Below are positions 1-9,493 of a stretch of 64,000 bases of DNA, piece after piece (position 1 is the stretch's first letter; each line of letters begins with the position of its first letter). A program made the position numbers and the translations under genes. Location of the stretch: assembly GCF_008761635.1 (NCBI RefSeq), contig NZ_CP044344.1, positions 744,001-808,000 on the forward strand, written 5' to 3'. The DNA is from Nocardioides cynanchi. Lineage in GTDB: Bacteria; Actinomycetota; Actinomycetes; Propionibacteriales; Nocardioidaceae. Under the pieces are notes generated by a model. It worked only from the letters and a program-made list of their open reading frames with translations, was not told where the DNA came from and did no database searches.

Positions 1-7
1 CCCAGCG

Positions 8-1074
8 GTGACCCCGCCTTCGCCCCTGCCGCAGGGGTGGACCACCCGGCTTCCCGACGAGGCGGACCTGCCGGTCCTGGTGGCGCTCCGCCTGGCCGAC
101 CGCGCGCCGTACACCGGTGAGGTCTCGGTCGACGAGGCGGCCGTGGAGTCCGAGGTCGTCGGCCAGGCGTCCTGGACCCGTCGGCAGCGCGTGGTCTGCG
201 ATCCCGACGGCCGGCTGCGCGGCTGGGTCTCGGTGCAGGACCGCGCCGCGGGCCGCACCATGGTCTCCCTCTGGCTCGAGCCGGACCTCCCCGACGGCGA
301 CCGGATCGCCGGGGTGCTGCTGGCCTGGGCCGACGACGAGGGCCGGGCGATCGCCCACCTGAGGGGGGTCGAGAGCACCCGGATGGACGCCTCGCCGTTC
401 GCCGACGACGTCGTGGCCAAGCGCCGGCTCGAGGCGGCCGGCTACACCTGCCGCCGGCGCTGGCTGCACATGTCGCGGCCGGTCGACGCCACCGAGCTGT
501 TCCCCGCCCTGCGCGAGGGGGTGACCGTACGGCGCGTGGCCACCCACGCCAACGGCGTGCCGGTCGCCTCCGACCTCCAGATCGTGCACCTGATGCTGGA
601 GGAGTCGTTCCAGGACCACTTCAACTCCTACCGGGAGAGCTTCCCGGAGTTCGTGCAGAGGCTCCGCGAGGACCCCGGCCACCGCTGGGACCACTGGTGG
701 CTGGCGTTCGTCTCGACTCCGCTCGACGCAGGCGTCTCCGCGGACGACCGGCACCAGGTGCCCGCGGGGCCATCGTCTGCTCCGTGCTGGCCGCCGACGC
801 GTCCGGCGCCACCGGCAGCTACGTCGACTACATCGGCGTCAACCGCGCGGCCCGCGGACGCGGGGTGGCCAAGGGGCTGCTGCACACGGTGCTGTCCGAT
901 GCCGCCGTCCGGGGCCGCAACCGGGTCGCCCTGGAGGTCGACGCCGACTCACCGACCAGTGCCGACGCGCTCTACCTGTCGATGGGCTGGGTCACCGACC
1001 ACGTCACCGAGTCGTGGTTCCGCGAGGTGCGGCCCAGCGAGCGGCACCAAGTTTCGGGCAGTGTGATGGGGTGA
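8..1074 (+). pseudogene. GNAT family N-acetyltransferase, frame broken by a one-base slip
   Basis: Two GNAT-like halves in different frames make one protein. Frame one runs from GTG at 8 through a motif ending WDHWWLAFV. The acetyl-CoA binding half, with VNRAARGRGVAKGLL and ALYLSMGW, continues in the next frame to TGA at 1072. The frames join cleanly as VPAG-AIVC if the G run at 766-769 had five Gs instead of four, so this is one lost base or a read error. A copy of the dispersed palindrome lies just before it (710-727) and encodes VSTPLD. No stop lies between the window edge and 8, so the true start may be upstream. The acetyl acceptor is unknown. Confidence 0.72.
710..727 (+). repeat. Dispersed palindromic element, copy 1 (partial)
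   Basis: GTCTCGACTCCGCTCGAC matches the core of the family seen at seven other places in the window. It sits in the linker between the two GNAT halves and is read as VSTPLD. Confidence 0.6.
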
Positions 1075-1078
1075 GGGC

Positions 1079-2434
1079 ATGACCGACACCGAGTACGACG
1101 TCATCGTGGTGGGCCTGGGGCCCGGCGGCGAGCACGTGGCCATCAAACTGAGCGAGGGCGGCCTGCGGGTGCTCGGCATCGAGGAGCGCCTGGTGGGCGG
1201 CGAGTGCCCCTACTTCGGCTGTGTGCCCTCGAAGATGATGATCGCCGCAGCGCACACCCTGCGGGAGGCGGGCCGGGTCGACGGGCTCGCCGGCGCGGCG
1301 ACCGTGTCGCCCGACTGGACGCCGGTCGCGGACCGGATCCGCGGCGAGGCCACCGACGACTGGGACGACGCGGTCGCGGTCAAGCGGCTCGAGGACAGTG
1401 GCGCGACCTTCGTCCGCGGCCACGGGGTGCTGGCCGGCGACGGCCGGGTCACGGTCGGCGACACGACGTACACCGCGACGAAGGGGATCGTGCTCAACAC
1501 CGGCACCGCGCCGGCCGCCCCACCGATCGACGGGCTGGCGGACACGCCGTACTGGACCAACCGGGACGCCGTGCGGCTGCGCGCCCTGCCCTCGTCGGCG
1601 GTCGTCATCGGCGGCGGAGCGATCGGGTGCGAGCTCTCGCAGGTGATGGCGCTGTTCGGGGTGCGGGTCACCGTGGTCGACCTGGCCGACCGGCTCCTCG
1701 CCCTCGAGGAGCCGGAGGCCGGCGAGGCACTGGAGAAGGCGTTCGCCGAGACCGGGATCCAGGTGCTGACCGGTGTCTCGATCGGGTCGGTGGGCTACGC
1801 CGACGGGCGGTTCACGGTCGACCTGGGCGACCAGATGGTCACCGCCGAGAAGCTGCTCGTCGCCGCCGGGCGTCGTACCAACCTGGCCGGGCTGGGCCTC
1901 GAGCACGTCGGGCTCGACCCGGAGGCGAAGCTGCTCGACCCCGACGAGCGGATGCACGTCGCCGAGGGCGTCTGGGCGGTCGGTGACATCACCGGGAAGG
2001 GCGCCTACACCCACGTGTCGATGTACCAGGCGGCCGTCGTCGTCGACGACCTCCTGGGCCGGGACGGTCCGCCGGCCGACTACCGGGCGGTGGCGCGGGT
2101 GACCTTCACGGCACCGGAGGTCGCCTCGGTCGGGCTCAGCGAGAAGGCCGCTCGCGACCAGGGCCTCGAGGTCCGGACGGCGACCGGAGACCTGGGCTCG
2201 CGTGGCTGGCTGACCCGCGAGGACGGCCTGATCAAGCTCGTCGCGGACGCGAAGCGCGACGTCCTGGTCGGTGCCACGGTGGTGGCCCCGGCCGGCGGCG
2301 AGATCATGTCGATGCTCGCACTGGCGGTGCACGCCGAGGTGCCGATCGAGACGATGCTGCACATGCACTTCGCCTACCCGACCTACCACCGGGCCATCGA
2401 GACCGTGCTCAAGGAGCTCGCGCCGCCGCGGTGA
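1079..2434 (+). CDS. FAD/NAD(P)-dependent pyridine nucleotide-disulfide oxidoreductase (MerA/Lpd-like)
   Basis: A 451-residue class I flavin disulfide reductase. The N-terminal FAD fold has VVGLGPGGE (about 11-19). The redox pair is in [13 protein letters not shown] (Cys43, Cys48), followed by the NAD(P) fold [10 protein letters not shown] and the FAD motif [11 protein letters not shown]. In lipoamide dehydrogenase the C-terminal motif is HPTLSE with a catalytic His; here it reads FAYPTYHR, so a Tyr sits where the His base is expected. This argues against ordinary lipoamide dehydrogenase and leaves the substrate open. ATG lies 4 bases after the GNAT stop. The gene runs toward the pyr leader but ends before it. 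Confidence 0.85.
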   Translation: MTDTEYDVIVVGLGPGGEHVAIKLSEGGLRVLGIEERLVGGECPYFGCVPSKMMIAAAHTLREAGRVDGLAGAATVSPDWTPVADRIRGEATDDWDDAVAVKRLEDSGATFVRGHGVLAGDGRVTVGDTTYTATKGIVLNTGTAPAAPPIDGLADTPYWTNRDAVRLRALPSSAVVIGGGAIGCELSQVMALFGVRVTVVDLADRLLALEEPEAGEALEKAFAETGIQVLTGVSIGSVGYADGRFTVDLGDQMVTAEKLLVAAGRRTNLAGLGLEHVGLDPEAKLLDPDERMHVAEGVWAVGDITGKGAYTHVSMYQAAVVVDDLLGRDGPPADYRAVARVTFTAPEVASVGLSEKAARDQGLEVRTATGDLGSRGWLTREDGLIKLVADAKRDVLVGATVVAPAGGEIMSMLALAVHAEVPIETMLHMHFAYPTYHRAIETVLKELAPPR

Positions 2435-2514
2435 CGCGCGGCCGGCGACGAGCCCGTTCCGGTTGGCGGAGGAGGGCCGGCCGGCTGGTAAGGTCCGGTC
2501 GACCACCTGGTTCG

Positions 2515-2554
2515 ACATCCTTTAACGAGCCGTCCCGTGAGGCGGAGAAGGAGG
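2515..2554 (+). promoter_or_regulatory. PyrR-binding RNA hairpin masking the pyrR ribosome site
   Basis: CCGUC (2530-2534) pairs with GGCGG (2541-2545) around hexaloop CCGUGA, which fits the PyrR-site loop consensus CNGNGA. Below it, UCCUU (2518-2522) can pair with AAGGA (2548-2552), the core of the pyrR Shine-Dalgarno AAGGAGG. PyrR with UMP or UTP should therefore block translation, as proposed for other actinobacteria. A -10-like TAAGGT lies at 2489-2494. The block is nearly identical to the one before carA. Confidence 0.85.
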
Positions 2555-2565
2555 TCTGGCAGCCC

Positions 2566-3156
2566 ATGCCTGCGCCTGCGACATCCTCGGCGGCTGACTC
2601 CGATCGCCCCGACCCCGGCCGGACCGTGCTCGACTCCGGTGACATCTCCCGGGCCCTGAGCCGGATCTCCCACGAGATCCTCGAGCGCAACAAGGGCGCG
2701 GAGGGCTTGGTCCTGCTCGGAATCCCGTCGCGCGGTGTGCCGCTCGCGGAGCGGATCGCCGGGCGGATCGCGGCGGTCGAGGGCGAGGCGGTGCCGTGCG
2801 GGTCCCTCGACGTGACGATGTACCGCGACGACCTGCGGCTCAAGCCGGCCCGCACGCTGCTGCCGACGCAGATCCCCGACGGCGGCATCGACGACCGGAC
2901 GGTGGTCCTGGTCGACGACGTGCTGTTCTCCGGGCGCACCATCAGGGCGGCTCTCGACGCGCTGAACGACGTGGGTCGACCGCGCTCGGTCCAGCTCGCG
3001 GTGCTGGTCGACCGCGGCCACCGCGAGCTGCCGATCCGGGCCGACTTCGTCGGCAAGAACCTCCCGACCTCGCTGGTGCAGCGGGTGCGGGTCCACCTCA
3101 CCGGCGTCGACGACGAGGACGCCGTGATCATCGAGGGAGCAGGAGAGGCCCGATGA
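2566..3156 (+). CDS. pyrR: Bifunctional pyr operon regulator / uracil phosphoribosyltransferase PyrR
   Basis: A 196-residue type I phosphoribosyltransferase. PRPP-loop signature [18 protein letters not shown] lies at about 107-124, with the N-terminal [14 protein letters not shown] and the usual PyrR segment [12 protein letters not shown]. PyrR binds pyr mRNA hairpins when UMP or UTP is high and has weak uracil phosphoribosyltransferase activity. The frame is open to 2431, but ATG at 2566 is chosen because it follows AAGGAGG (2548-2554) within the leader hairpin. Its last bases overlap pyrB (ATGA), implying translational coupling. The start MPAPA resembles the LPAPA at the start of CarA. Confidence 0.96.
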   Translation: MPAPATSSAADSDRPDPGRTVLDSGDISRALSRISHEILERNKGAEGLVLLGIPSRGVPLAERIAGRIAAVEGEAVPCGSLDVTMYRDDLRLKPARTLLPTQIPDGGIDDRTVVLVDDVLFSGRTIRAALDALNDVGRPRSVQLAVLVDRGHRELPIRADFVGKNLPTSLVQRVRVHLTGVDDEDAVIIEGAGEAR

Positions 3157-4139
3157 AGAAGCACCTGCTGTCGGCCGCGGACCTGACCCGCGAGGACGCC
3201 GAGCTGATCCTGTCGACCACCGACGAGATGCGCTCCCTGGCCGACCGGCCGATCAAGAAGCTGCCCGCGCTGCGTGGCCGCACGGTGGTCAACCTGTTCT
3301 TCGAGGACTCCACCCGGACCCGGATCTCCTTCGAGGCCGCGGCGAAGCGACTGTCGGCCGACGTCATCAACTTCTCGGCCAAGGGCTCGTCGCTGTCCAA
3401 GGGGGAGTCCCTCAAGGACACCGCGCTCACGCTCGAGGCGATGGGCTGCGACGCCGTGGTCTGCCGGCACGGCGCGAGCGGCGCACCGCACCGGCTGGCC
3501 AACTCCGGCTGGGTGCGCGCCTCGGTGGTCAACGCCGGCGACGGCACCCACGAGCACCCCACCCAGGCGCTCCTCGACGCGTTCACGATGTGGCGACACC
3601 TCGGGCCGCGCAACGGCGGCACCCTCGACGGCCAGCGGATCGCGATCGTCGGTGACGTGCTGCACTCGCGGGTGGCCCGCTCCAACGCGCTGCTGCTGCA
3701 CACCTTGGGCGCCGAGGTGACGCTGGTCGCGCCGCCGACCCTGCTGCCGGTGGGCATCGAGTCGTGGCCGGTCGACACGTCGTACGACCTCGACGGCGTG
3801 CTGCCGAAGGCCGACGCGGTGATGATGCTGCGGGTCCAGAGGGAGCGGATGAACGGCGGGTTCTTCCCGACCCCGCGGGAGTACAGCCGGCGCTACGGCC
3901 TCGACGGTCGCCGGATGGCCACCCTCCAGGACCACACGATCGTGATGCACCCCGGCCCGATGGTGCGCGGGATGGAGATCACCGCCGACGTGGCCGACTC
4001 CGACCGCTCGGTGATCGTCGAGCAGGTCAGCAACGGCGTCGCGGTCCGGATGGCGGTCCTCTACCTGCTGCTCGGCGGCAGCGAACCGGCTGTCGGTACG
4101 ACGGAGCCGGCCACGGCGAGCGAAGGGACGGACGCATGA
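3153..4139 (+). CDS. pyrB: Aspartate carbamoyltransferase catalytic subunit
   Basis: A 328-residue enzyme joining carbamoyl phosphate and aspartate, the first committed step of pyrimidine synthesis. The carbamoyl phosphate loop [13 protein letters not shown] is at about 50-62, the [13 protein letters not shown] motif at about 133-145, and the aspartate-domain LRVQRERM follows. No pyrI regulatory chain is present, as usual in actinobacteria; the trimer often associates with the dihydroorotase encoded next. It overlaps pyrR and pyrC by ATGA at both ends, so the three genes are translated as a unit. Confidence 0.97.
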   Translation: MKKHLLSAADLTREDAELILSTTDEMRSLADRPIKKLPALRGRTVVNLFFEDSTRTRISFEAAAKRLSADVINFSAKGSSLSKGESLKDTALTLEAMGCDAVVCRHGASGAPHRLANSGWVRASVVNAGDGTHEHPTQALLDAFTMWRHLGPRNGGTLDGQRIAIVGDVLHSRVARSNALLLHTLGAEVTLVAPPTLLPVGIESWPVDTSYDLDGVLPKADAVMMLRVQRERMNGGFFPTPREYSRRYGLDGRRMATLQDHTIVMHPGPMVRGMEITADVADSDRSVIVEQVSNGVAVRMAVLYLLLGGSEPAVGTTEPATASEGTDA

Positions 4140-5434
4140 CCGGCTACCTGATCACGGGCGCGGCGATCCTCGGCGGCGACCCCACGGACCTCCTGCTCCA
4201 GGACGGCCGGGTCGTGCTGGACCCCTCGGTGGTCGAGCGGAGTCGGGACGACGGTGACGTCGAGGTGGTCGACGCGACCGGCCTGATCGCGCTGCCCGGC
4301 CTGGTCGACCTGCACACCCATCTGCGCGAGCCCGGTCGCGAGGACGCCGAGACCGTGCTGACCGGCACCCAGGCCGCCGCGATGGGCGGCTTCACCGCCG
4401 TGCACGCGATGGCCAACACCGAGCCGGTCGCCGACACGGCGGGCGTCGTCGAGCAGGTCTGGCGGCTGGGCCGCGAGGGCGGCTACTGCGACGTCTATCC
4501 CGTCGGCGCGGTCACGGTCGGCCTGGCCGGGCAGCGGCTCGCCGAGCTCGGGGCGATGGCCGACTCCGCGGCTCGGGTCCGGGTCTTCTCCGACGATGGG
4601 CACTGCGTCGACGACGCCGTGCTGATGCGCCGGGCGCTGGAGTACGTCAAGGCGTTCGACGGCGTCGTGGCCCAGCACGCCCAGGAGCCGCGGCTCACCG
4701 GGAACGCGCAGATGAACGAGGGCGAGCTCTCGGGTCGCCTCGGCCTCGCCGGCTGGCCGGCCGTCGCCGAGGAGGCCGTGATCGCGCGCGACTGCCTGCT
4801 CGCCGCCCACGTCGGCTCGCGGCTGCACGTCTGCCACGTCTCGACCGCCGGCTCGGTGGAGATCATCCGCCAGGCCAAGGCCTCCGGCTGGAACGTCACC
4901 GCCGAGGTCTGCCCCCACCACCTGCTCCTGACCGACGAGCTCGCGGCGACCTACGACCCGATCTACAAGGTCAACCCGCCGCTGCGGACCGCCGCCGACA
5001 CCGAGGCGCTGCGCGCCGCGCTGGCCGACGGCACGATCGACGTCGTCGCCACCGACCACGCCCCGCACCCGCTCGAGGACAAGGACTGCGAGTGGGCTGC
5101 GGCGGCGTTCGGCATGATCGGCCTCGAGACCGCGCTGTCCGTGGTGCAGGAGACGATGGTCGACCCCGGGCTGCTGACCTGGGCCGAGGTCGCCGAGCGG
5201 ATGTCCTACGCCCCTGCCCGGATCGGCCGGGTCGGCGACCACGGTCAGCCGCTCGAGGAGGGCGCACCGGCCAACGTCGTGCTCTACGACCCGTCCGTAC
5301 GCCGTGTGGTCGACGCCCGCGAGTCGGTCTCGCTGTCGCGCAACACGCCGTACGCCGGGATGGAGCTGCCGGGCCGGGTGGTGGCGACCTTCCTGCGCGG
5401 CACGCCGACCGTGCTGGACGGCAAGCTCGCCTAG
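4136..5434 (+). CDS. pyrC: Dihydroorotase (class I)
   Basis: A 432-residue amidohydrolase converting carbamoyl aspartate to dihydroorotate. Zinc ligands are visible in [10 protein letters not shown] (about 59-68), in AQHAQEP, in [10 protein letters not shown] and in VATDHAPHP, the last with the catalytic Asp. The N-terminal strand region carries SVVERSRDD at about 31-39, encoded by a dispersed palindrome copy (4227-4253); dihydroorotases normally have a short turn there. The insertion is outside the active-site motifs, so activity is probably kept. It is the last gene of this half of the pyr pathway, followed by a strong hairpin. Confidence 0.96.
   Translation: MTGYLITGAAILGGDPTDLLLQDGRVVLDPSVVERSRDDGDVEVVDATGLIALPGLVDLHTHLREPGREDAETVLTGTQAAAMGGFTAVHAMANTEPVADTAGVVEQVWRLGREGGYCDVYPVGAVTVGLAGQRLAELGAMADSAARVRVFSDDGHCVDDAVLMRRALEYVKAFDGVVAQHAQEPRLTGNAQMNEGELSGRLGLAGWPAVAEEAVIARDCLLAAHVGSRLHVCHVSTAGSVEIIRQAKASGWNVTAEVCPHHLLLTDELAATYDPIYKVNPPLRTAADTEALRAALADGTIDVVATDHAPHPLEDKDCEWAAAAFGMIGLETALSVVQETMVDPGLLTWAEVAERMSYAPARIGRVGDHGQPLEEGAPANVVLYDPSVRRVVDARESVSLSRNTPYAGMELPGRVVATFLRGTPTVLDGKLA
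4227..4253 (-). repeat. Dispersed palindromic element, copy 2 in pyrC
   Basis: The plus strand reads TCGGTGGTCGAGCGGAGTCG and then GGACGAC, the reverse orientation of the family. It is in frame with pyrC and read as SVVERSRDD. One mismatch from the core lies in the right arm (GGGAC for GAGAC). Confidence 0.8.
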
Positions 5435-5444
5435 AGCGAGGACG

Positions 5445-5472
5445 GCCCGTCCCGGCGGAGCCGGGGCGGGGC
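5445..5472 (+). terminator. GC-rich hairpin after pyrC
   Basis: GCCCGTCCCGGC (5445-5456) pairs with GCCGGGGCGGGGC (5460-5472) with one bulged G and loop GGA, eleven bases after the pyrC stop. There is no U tract, as is common for actinobacterial terminators. It would separate pyrRBC from the MFS gene. Confidence 0.65.
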
Positions 5473-5565
5473 GGCCGCAGGGATCGCCGCCGCGAGCTTG
5501 CTCGCCAGGCGCCTGCCTGTCTCTGATAACAACTGGATCACTGTCGGCGCCCCTTGTGAGGATGG

Positions 5566-6843
5566 GTGCGTGATGACTCGGTGATCTCTCGCATCCTGCC
5601 TCCCACCAAGCTCGAGCGTGACCTCGCTCTGCAGTGCGTGCTGTCGGCGTTCGCGACCGGCTCGTTCATCACCGGCACCGCGGTGTTCTTCACCCAGGTC
5701 GTGGGGCTGTCCGGCTCGCAGGTCGGGCTGGGGCTGTCGCTGGCCGGGGTGGTCACGCTGCTGCTGTCGCTGCCGCTCGGCCGGCTCTCCGACCACGTCG
5801 GCGCCAAGCCGCTGTGGGCGGCGGGCTCGCTGGTCGAGGCGGTGCTGTACTTCGCCTGGCCGCTGGTCGGGGGCATGGTCACCTTCGTGGCCCTGCTGTC
5901 GGTGCTCGCCGCGGTGTCGACCGCGGGCAACACCGGGCGCAACGTCTACCGGATCGCGGTCTTCCCGCGCGAGGTGCGGGTCCGCGCGCTGGCCTACATG
6001 CGGTCGGCACGCAACGTCGGCTACACCCTGGGCGCCCTGGCCGGCGGCATCGCGCTGGCCGTCGGCACCCGGACGGCGATCACCGCGGTGCCGATCCTGA
6101 CCGGGGTGCTGCTGCTGCTGAACGCGGCGATGGTGATGACGCTGCCCGCGATCGAGCGGCCGGCCCCGCCGCCCGGCCACGACGACCCCGACGCCGTCCC
6201 GGCCCCGCCGGCGTGGCGCAACCGCGGTTTCGTGGTCCTCTCGGCCTGCAACGGGGTGCTGACCTCCAACCAGGTGCTGCTCAACGTCGTCGTGCCGCTG
6301 TGGCTCGTCGAGCGCACGGATGCGCCGCACACGCTGCTGGCCTGGCTGTTCGGCACCAACACGGTGATGGCGGTCTGTCTCCAGGTGCGGGCCTCCCGGG
6401 GCTCCGAGACGGTGCCCGGTGCGCTGCGCGCGGTGCGCCGCTGTGGCTGGTCGTTCGTGCTGTCGTGCCTGGTCATCAGCATCACCCACGAGACCGTCGG
6501 CTGGGTCTCCATCGCGCTGATCTGGCTGGGCCACGTGACCATCACCGGGGCCGAGCTGTGGCAGTCGGCCTCCGACTGGGGCTTCCAGTCCGAGCTGTCC
6601 GACCACCGCCGGCTCGGTGACTACCAGGGCGTCTGGGGCCTGGGCTACCAGGTGGGCCCGATCCTCTTCCCGGGGCTGTACACCTTCCTCGCCCTCCAGT
6701 GGGGAGCGCCGGGGTGGGCGGTGATCGCGGTGCTCGCCGTGGTCGCGGCCGTCGTCGCCCATCCGGCAGCCAGGGCCGCGGAGCGCTACCTGGAGCGGGC
6801 CGGTGCGTCGTACCCCCTCGACCCGGCGGCGGCCACCTCCTAG
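5566..6843 (+). CDS. MFS family membrane transporter
   Basis: A 425-residue protein with about twelve hydrophobic segments and a charged central loop (about 190-215, rich in Pro, Asp and Arg). The MFS loop-2 signature appears as GRLSDHVGAKPLW (about 65-77). This family carries small solutes or drugs by proton coupling; the substrate cannot be told. The GTG at 5566 follows GAGGAT; GTG at 5581 is an alternative five codons later. It starts after the pyrC hairpin and is probably monocistronic. Its neighbours give no metabolic hint. Confidence 0.82.
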   Translation: MRDDSVISRILPPTKLERDLALQCVLSAFATGSFITGTAVFFTQVVGLSGSQVGLGLSLAGVVTLLLSLPLGRLSDHVGAKPLWAAGSLVEAVLYFAWPLVGGMVTFVALLSVLAAVSTAGNTGRNVYRIAVFPREVRVRALAYMRSARNVGYTLGALAGGIALAVGTRTAITAVPILTGVLLLLNAAMVMTLPAIERPAPPPGHDDPDAVPAPPAWRNRGFVVLSACNGVLTSNQVLLNVVVPLWLVERTDAPHTLLAWLFGTNTVMAVCLQVRASRGSETVPGALRAVRRCGWSFVLSCLVISITHETVGWVSIALIWLGHVTITGAELWQSASDWGFQSELSDHRRLGDYQGVWGLGYQVGPILFPGLYTFLALQWGAPGWAVIAVLAVVAAVVAHPAARAAERYLERAGASYPLDPAAATS

Positions 6844-6918
6844 CCACCTCCTGACTGCAACCTGACCGCGCCGGGGGGGTGGTGTGTGCCGGACCGCGGG
6901 AGGAGCATGCTTCGACCC

Positions 6919-8499
6919 ATGACCGACGTCTCGAGCTGGTTCCTGAGCAAGGCCGAGCGGGCCAACCCGACCACGTGTCTCGACGACCACCACCCCGGTG
7001 ACCGAGCCTGGTCGGAGGGCAACCTGGTTCGGCACCTGATCCACGGCTCGGAGTACTTCCGCGAGCTGTACGACGCGATCGAGGGCGCGCAGGCGGGCGA
7101 CCTGCTGTTCTTCACCGACTGGCAGGGTGATGCCGACGAGCAGCTGATCGGCATCCCCGGCAGCGAGGTCGTCGAGGTGCTGTGCCGGGCCGACGAGCGC
7201 GGCGTCGACGTGCGCGGTCTCGTCTGGCGCTCGCACATGAGCCAGACCGGCTTCTTCGCCTCCCAGAACCGGCACCTGGGCGAGCAGCTCCAGAAGCGCG
7301 GCGCCGAGGTGCTGCTGGACATGCGGGTCCGGACCGGCGGTTCGCACCACCAGAAGTTCGTGGTCATCCGCTACCGGGACGACCCGACGCGTGACGTCGC
7401 GTTCGTGGGCGGCATGGACCTCGCCCACAACCGCCGCGACGACGCCACCCACCGCGGCGACCCGCAGCCGCAGACCCTGACCGAGGAGTACGGCCCCAAC
7501 CCGCCCTGGCACGACGTCCAGGTGGCGATCCACGGACCGGCCGTGTACGACGTGGAGACGGTCTTCCGCGAGCGCTGGGAGGACCCGACCCCGCTCTCTC
7601 AGGCCCCGTGGCGCCGGCTGGCCGACAAGCTGCGTCGGCTCGACACGACCCCCGACCCGCTTCCCGAGCAGTGGCCGCCGCCGCCCGAGGCCGGCCCGCA
7701 CCCGGTCCAGCTGCTGCGCACCTATCCCAACCTCCGGCACGGACGCGACTACCCGTTCGCCCGCGGCGGGGAGCGCAGCGTGGCCCGCGGCTACACCAAG
7801 GCGGTGGCGCGGGCCGAGCGGATCGTCTACGTCGAGGACCAGTACTTCTGGGGTCACGACGTGGCCGACGTCTTCGAGCCGACCCTGCGCGACCACCCGG
7901 AGCTGCGCCTGGTGGTGGTGATCCCCCTGGTGCCCGACATCGCCGGCCTCAACCGGGTGCCGCAGTACCTCGGCCGGGAGCGTGCGATCGAGACCCTGAT
8001 GCGGATCGCGCCGGGCCGGGTGGCGGCGTACGGCATCGAGAACCACGCCGGCACGCCGGTCTACGTCCATGCCAAGGTCTGTGTGATCGACGACCTCTGG
8101 GCCAGCACCGGATCCGACAACTTCAACCGGCGCTCCTGGACCCACGACTCCGAGCTCAGCGCCGTGGTCCTCGACCACGACTACGCCCTCGACTTCCGGC
8201 TCACGCTCGCAGCCGAGCACCTCGACCGGCTCGACGACGTGGCCGCGGGCGACCTGCGTGAGGTGATGAGCGACTGCGTCGACCCCGCCGGGCTGTACGA
8301 CGTGTACGCCGCCAGCGCGGCCCGGCTCGAGGCCTGGCACCGGGATGGCAACCTCGGTGAGCGTCCGCCGGGCCGGCTCCGCCCGATCCCGCTGCCGAAG
8401 CTGTCGAAGGCCAAGCGGGTGCTGGCCAAGGTGCCGCTCGAGGTCGTCCACGACCCCGACGGTCGGCCCGGTCCGCTCCGAGGAGAGGCGCAGTACTGA
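6919..8499 (+). CDS. Phospholipase D family protein
   Basis: A 526-residue protein with two HKD motifs: HHQKFVVI near His144 with VGGMDLAHNRRDD after it, and HAKVCVIDD near His384 followed by GSDNFNRRSW. Two such motifs form one active site acting through a phospho-His intermediate in phospholipase D and cardiolipin synthase-type enzymes. There is no clear signal peptide or N-terminal membrane helix, unlike bacterial cardiolipin synthases. The best-spaced start after GGGAGGAG (6898-6905) is ATG 6919; ATG 6907 is possible. The stop overlaps the next start by one base, so it is coupled to the peptidase gene. Confidence 0.85.
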   Translation: MTDVSSWFLSKAERANPTTCLDDHHPGDRAWSEGNLVRHLIHGSEYFRELYDAIEGAQAGDLLFFTDWQGDADEQLIGIPGSEVVEVLCRADERGVDVRGLVWRSHMSQTGFFASQNRHLGEQLQKRGAEVLLDMRVRTGGSHHQKFVVIRYRDDPTRDVAFVGGMDLAHNRRDDATHRGDPQPQTLTEEYGPNPPWHDVQVAIHGPAVYDVETVFRERWEDPTPLSQAPWRRLADKLRRLDTTPDPLPEQWPPPPEAGPHPVQLLRTYPNLRHGRDYPFARGGERSVARGYTKAVARAERIVYVEDQYFWGHDVADVFEPTLRDHPELRLVVVIPLVPDIAGLNRVPQYLGRERAIETLMRIAPGRVAAYGIENHAGTPVYVHAKVCVIDDLWASTGSDNFNRRSWTHDSELSAVVLDHDYALDFRLTLAAEHLDRLDDVAAGDLREVMSDCVDPAGLYDVYAASAARLEAWHRDGNLGERPPGRLRPIPLPKLSKAKRVLAKVPLEVVHDPDGRPGPLRGEAQY

Positions 8500-9443
8500 T
8501 GACCGACTACCTCGACACCACCGGCCGCCCGGACCGGATCTCCGGCGGGGTCCGGATGATCCCGGTCAGCACACCCTCGGGGGAGTACGAGGTCTGGACC
8601 AAGCGGGTCGGCAACAACCCGACGACCAAGGTGCTGCTCCTGCACGGCGGCCCGGGCTGCACCCACGAGTACTTCGAGCCGTGCGACTCGTTCCTGCCGG
8701 CGGCCGGGGTGGAGTACTACTACTACGACCAGCTCGGCTCCCACTACAGCGACCAGCCCGACGACCCCACGCTGTGGGCCATCGACCGCTTCGTCGACGA
8801 GGTCGAGCAGGTGCGCCAGGCGCTCGGCCTCGACGCCGACAGCTTCGTGCTGATGGGCCAGTCGTGGGGTGGCGTGCTGGCGATGGAGTACGCGCTGGCG
8901 CATCAGGAGCATCTCAAGGGCCTGGTGATCTCCAACATGATGGCCAGCGGCCCGGCGTACAACGCCTATGCCGAGGACGTCCTGATGCCGGCGATGGACC
9001 AGGACGCCCTCGCCGAGATCAAGCGGCTGGAGGCGACCGGGGCGACCGACGACCCGTCGTACGAGGCGCTGCTGTACGAGCACCACTACCGCCACCACGT
9101 GTGCCGGATGCCGGTCGACCAGTGGCCCGACCCGGTCAACCGGGCGATGGCCCACATCAACCCGGCCATCTATGTGCCGATGCAGGGGCCGAGCGAGCTC
9201 GGGCTGAGCGGGGTGCTGCTCGACTGGGACCGCACCGCCGACCTGCACCGGATCGAGGTGCCCACGCTGGTGATGGGAGCCGAGCACGACACCATGGATC
9301 CGGCCCACCTGCGCTGGATGGCCGACCAGCTGCCCCGGGGCCGCTACCACCACTGCCCCGAGGGCAGCCACCTCGCCATCGTCGACGACCAGGAGACCTA
9401 CTTCGACGGGCTGCTCGGCTTCCTGCGCGAGCTCGACGCCTGA
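8499..9443 (+). CDS. Proline iminopeptidase-family alpha/beta hydrolase
   Basis: A 314-residue S33-type hydrolase. The oxyanion motif LLHGGPGCTHEY lies at about 47-58 and the nucleophile elbow MGQSWGGVLAMEY at about 123-135 (Ser in GQSWGG). The acid is in MGAEHDTMDP and the His in GSHLAIVDD. Family members cleave N-terminal proline or similar amides from peptides, so a cytoplasmic aminopeptidase or amidase role is likely. It is translationally coupled to the PLD gene (TGATG) and ends before a bidirectional hairpin. Confidence 0.88.
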   Translation: MTDYLDTTGRPDRISGGVRMIPVSTPSGEYEVWTKRVGNNPTTKVLLLHGGPGCTHEYFEPCDSFLPAAGVEYYYYDQLGSHYSDQPDDPTLWAIDRFVDEVEQVRQALGLDADSFVLMGQSWGGVLAMEYALAHQEHLKGLVISNMMASGPAYNAYAEDVLMPAMDQDALAEIKRLEATGATDDPSYEALLYEHHYRHHVCRMPVDQWPDPVNRAMAHINPAIYVPMQGPSELGLSGVLLDWDRTADLHRIEVPTLVMGAEHDTMDPAHLRWMADQLPRGRYHHCPEGSHLAIVDDQETYFDGLLGFLRELDA

Positions 9444-9477
9444 GCCCGGGCCGGACGCGGTGACGCCCGACCCGGGC
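9444..9477. terminator. Bidirectional hairpin between convergent genes
   Basis: GCCCGGG (9444-9450) pairs with CCCGGGC (9471-9477), with further inner pairing of CGG/CCG and GCG/CGC. It starts at the peptidase stop codon and lies 16 bases from the end of the opposing methyltransferase gene, a typical place for a shared terminator. Confidence 0.55.
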
Positions 9478-9493
9478 ACCCCCCGTTGCCGTG

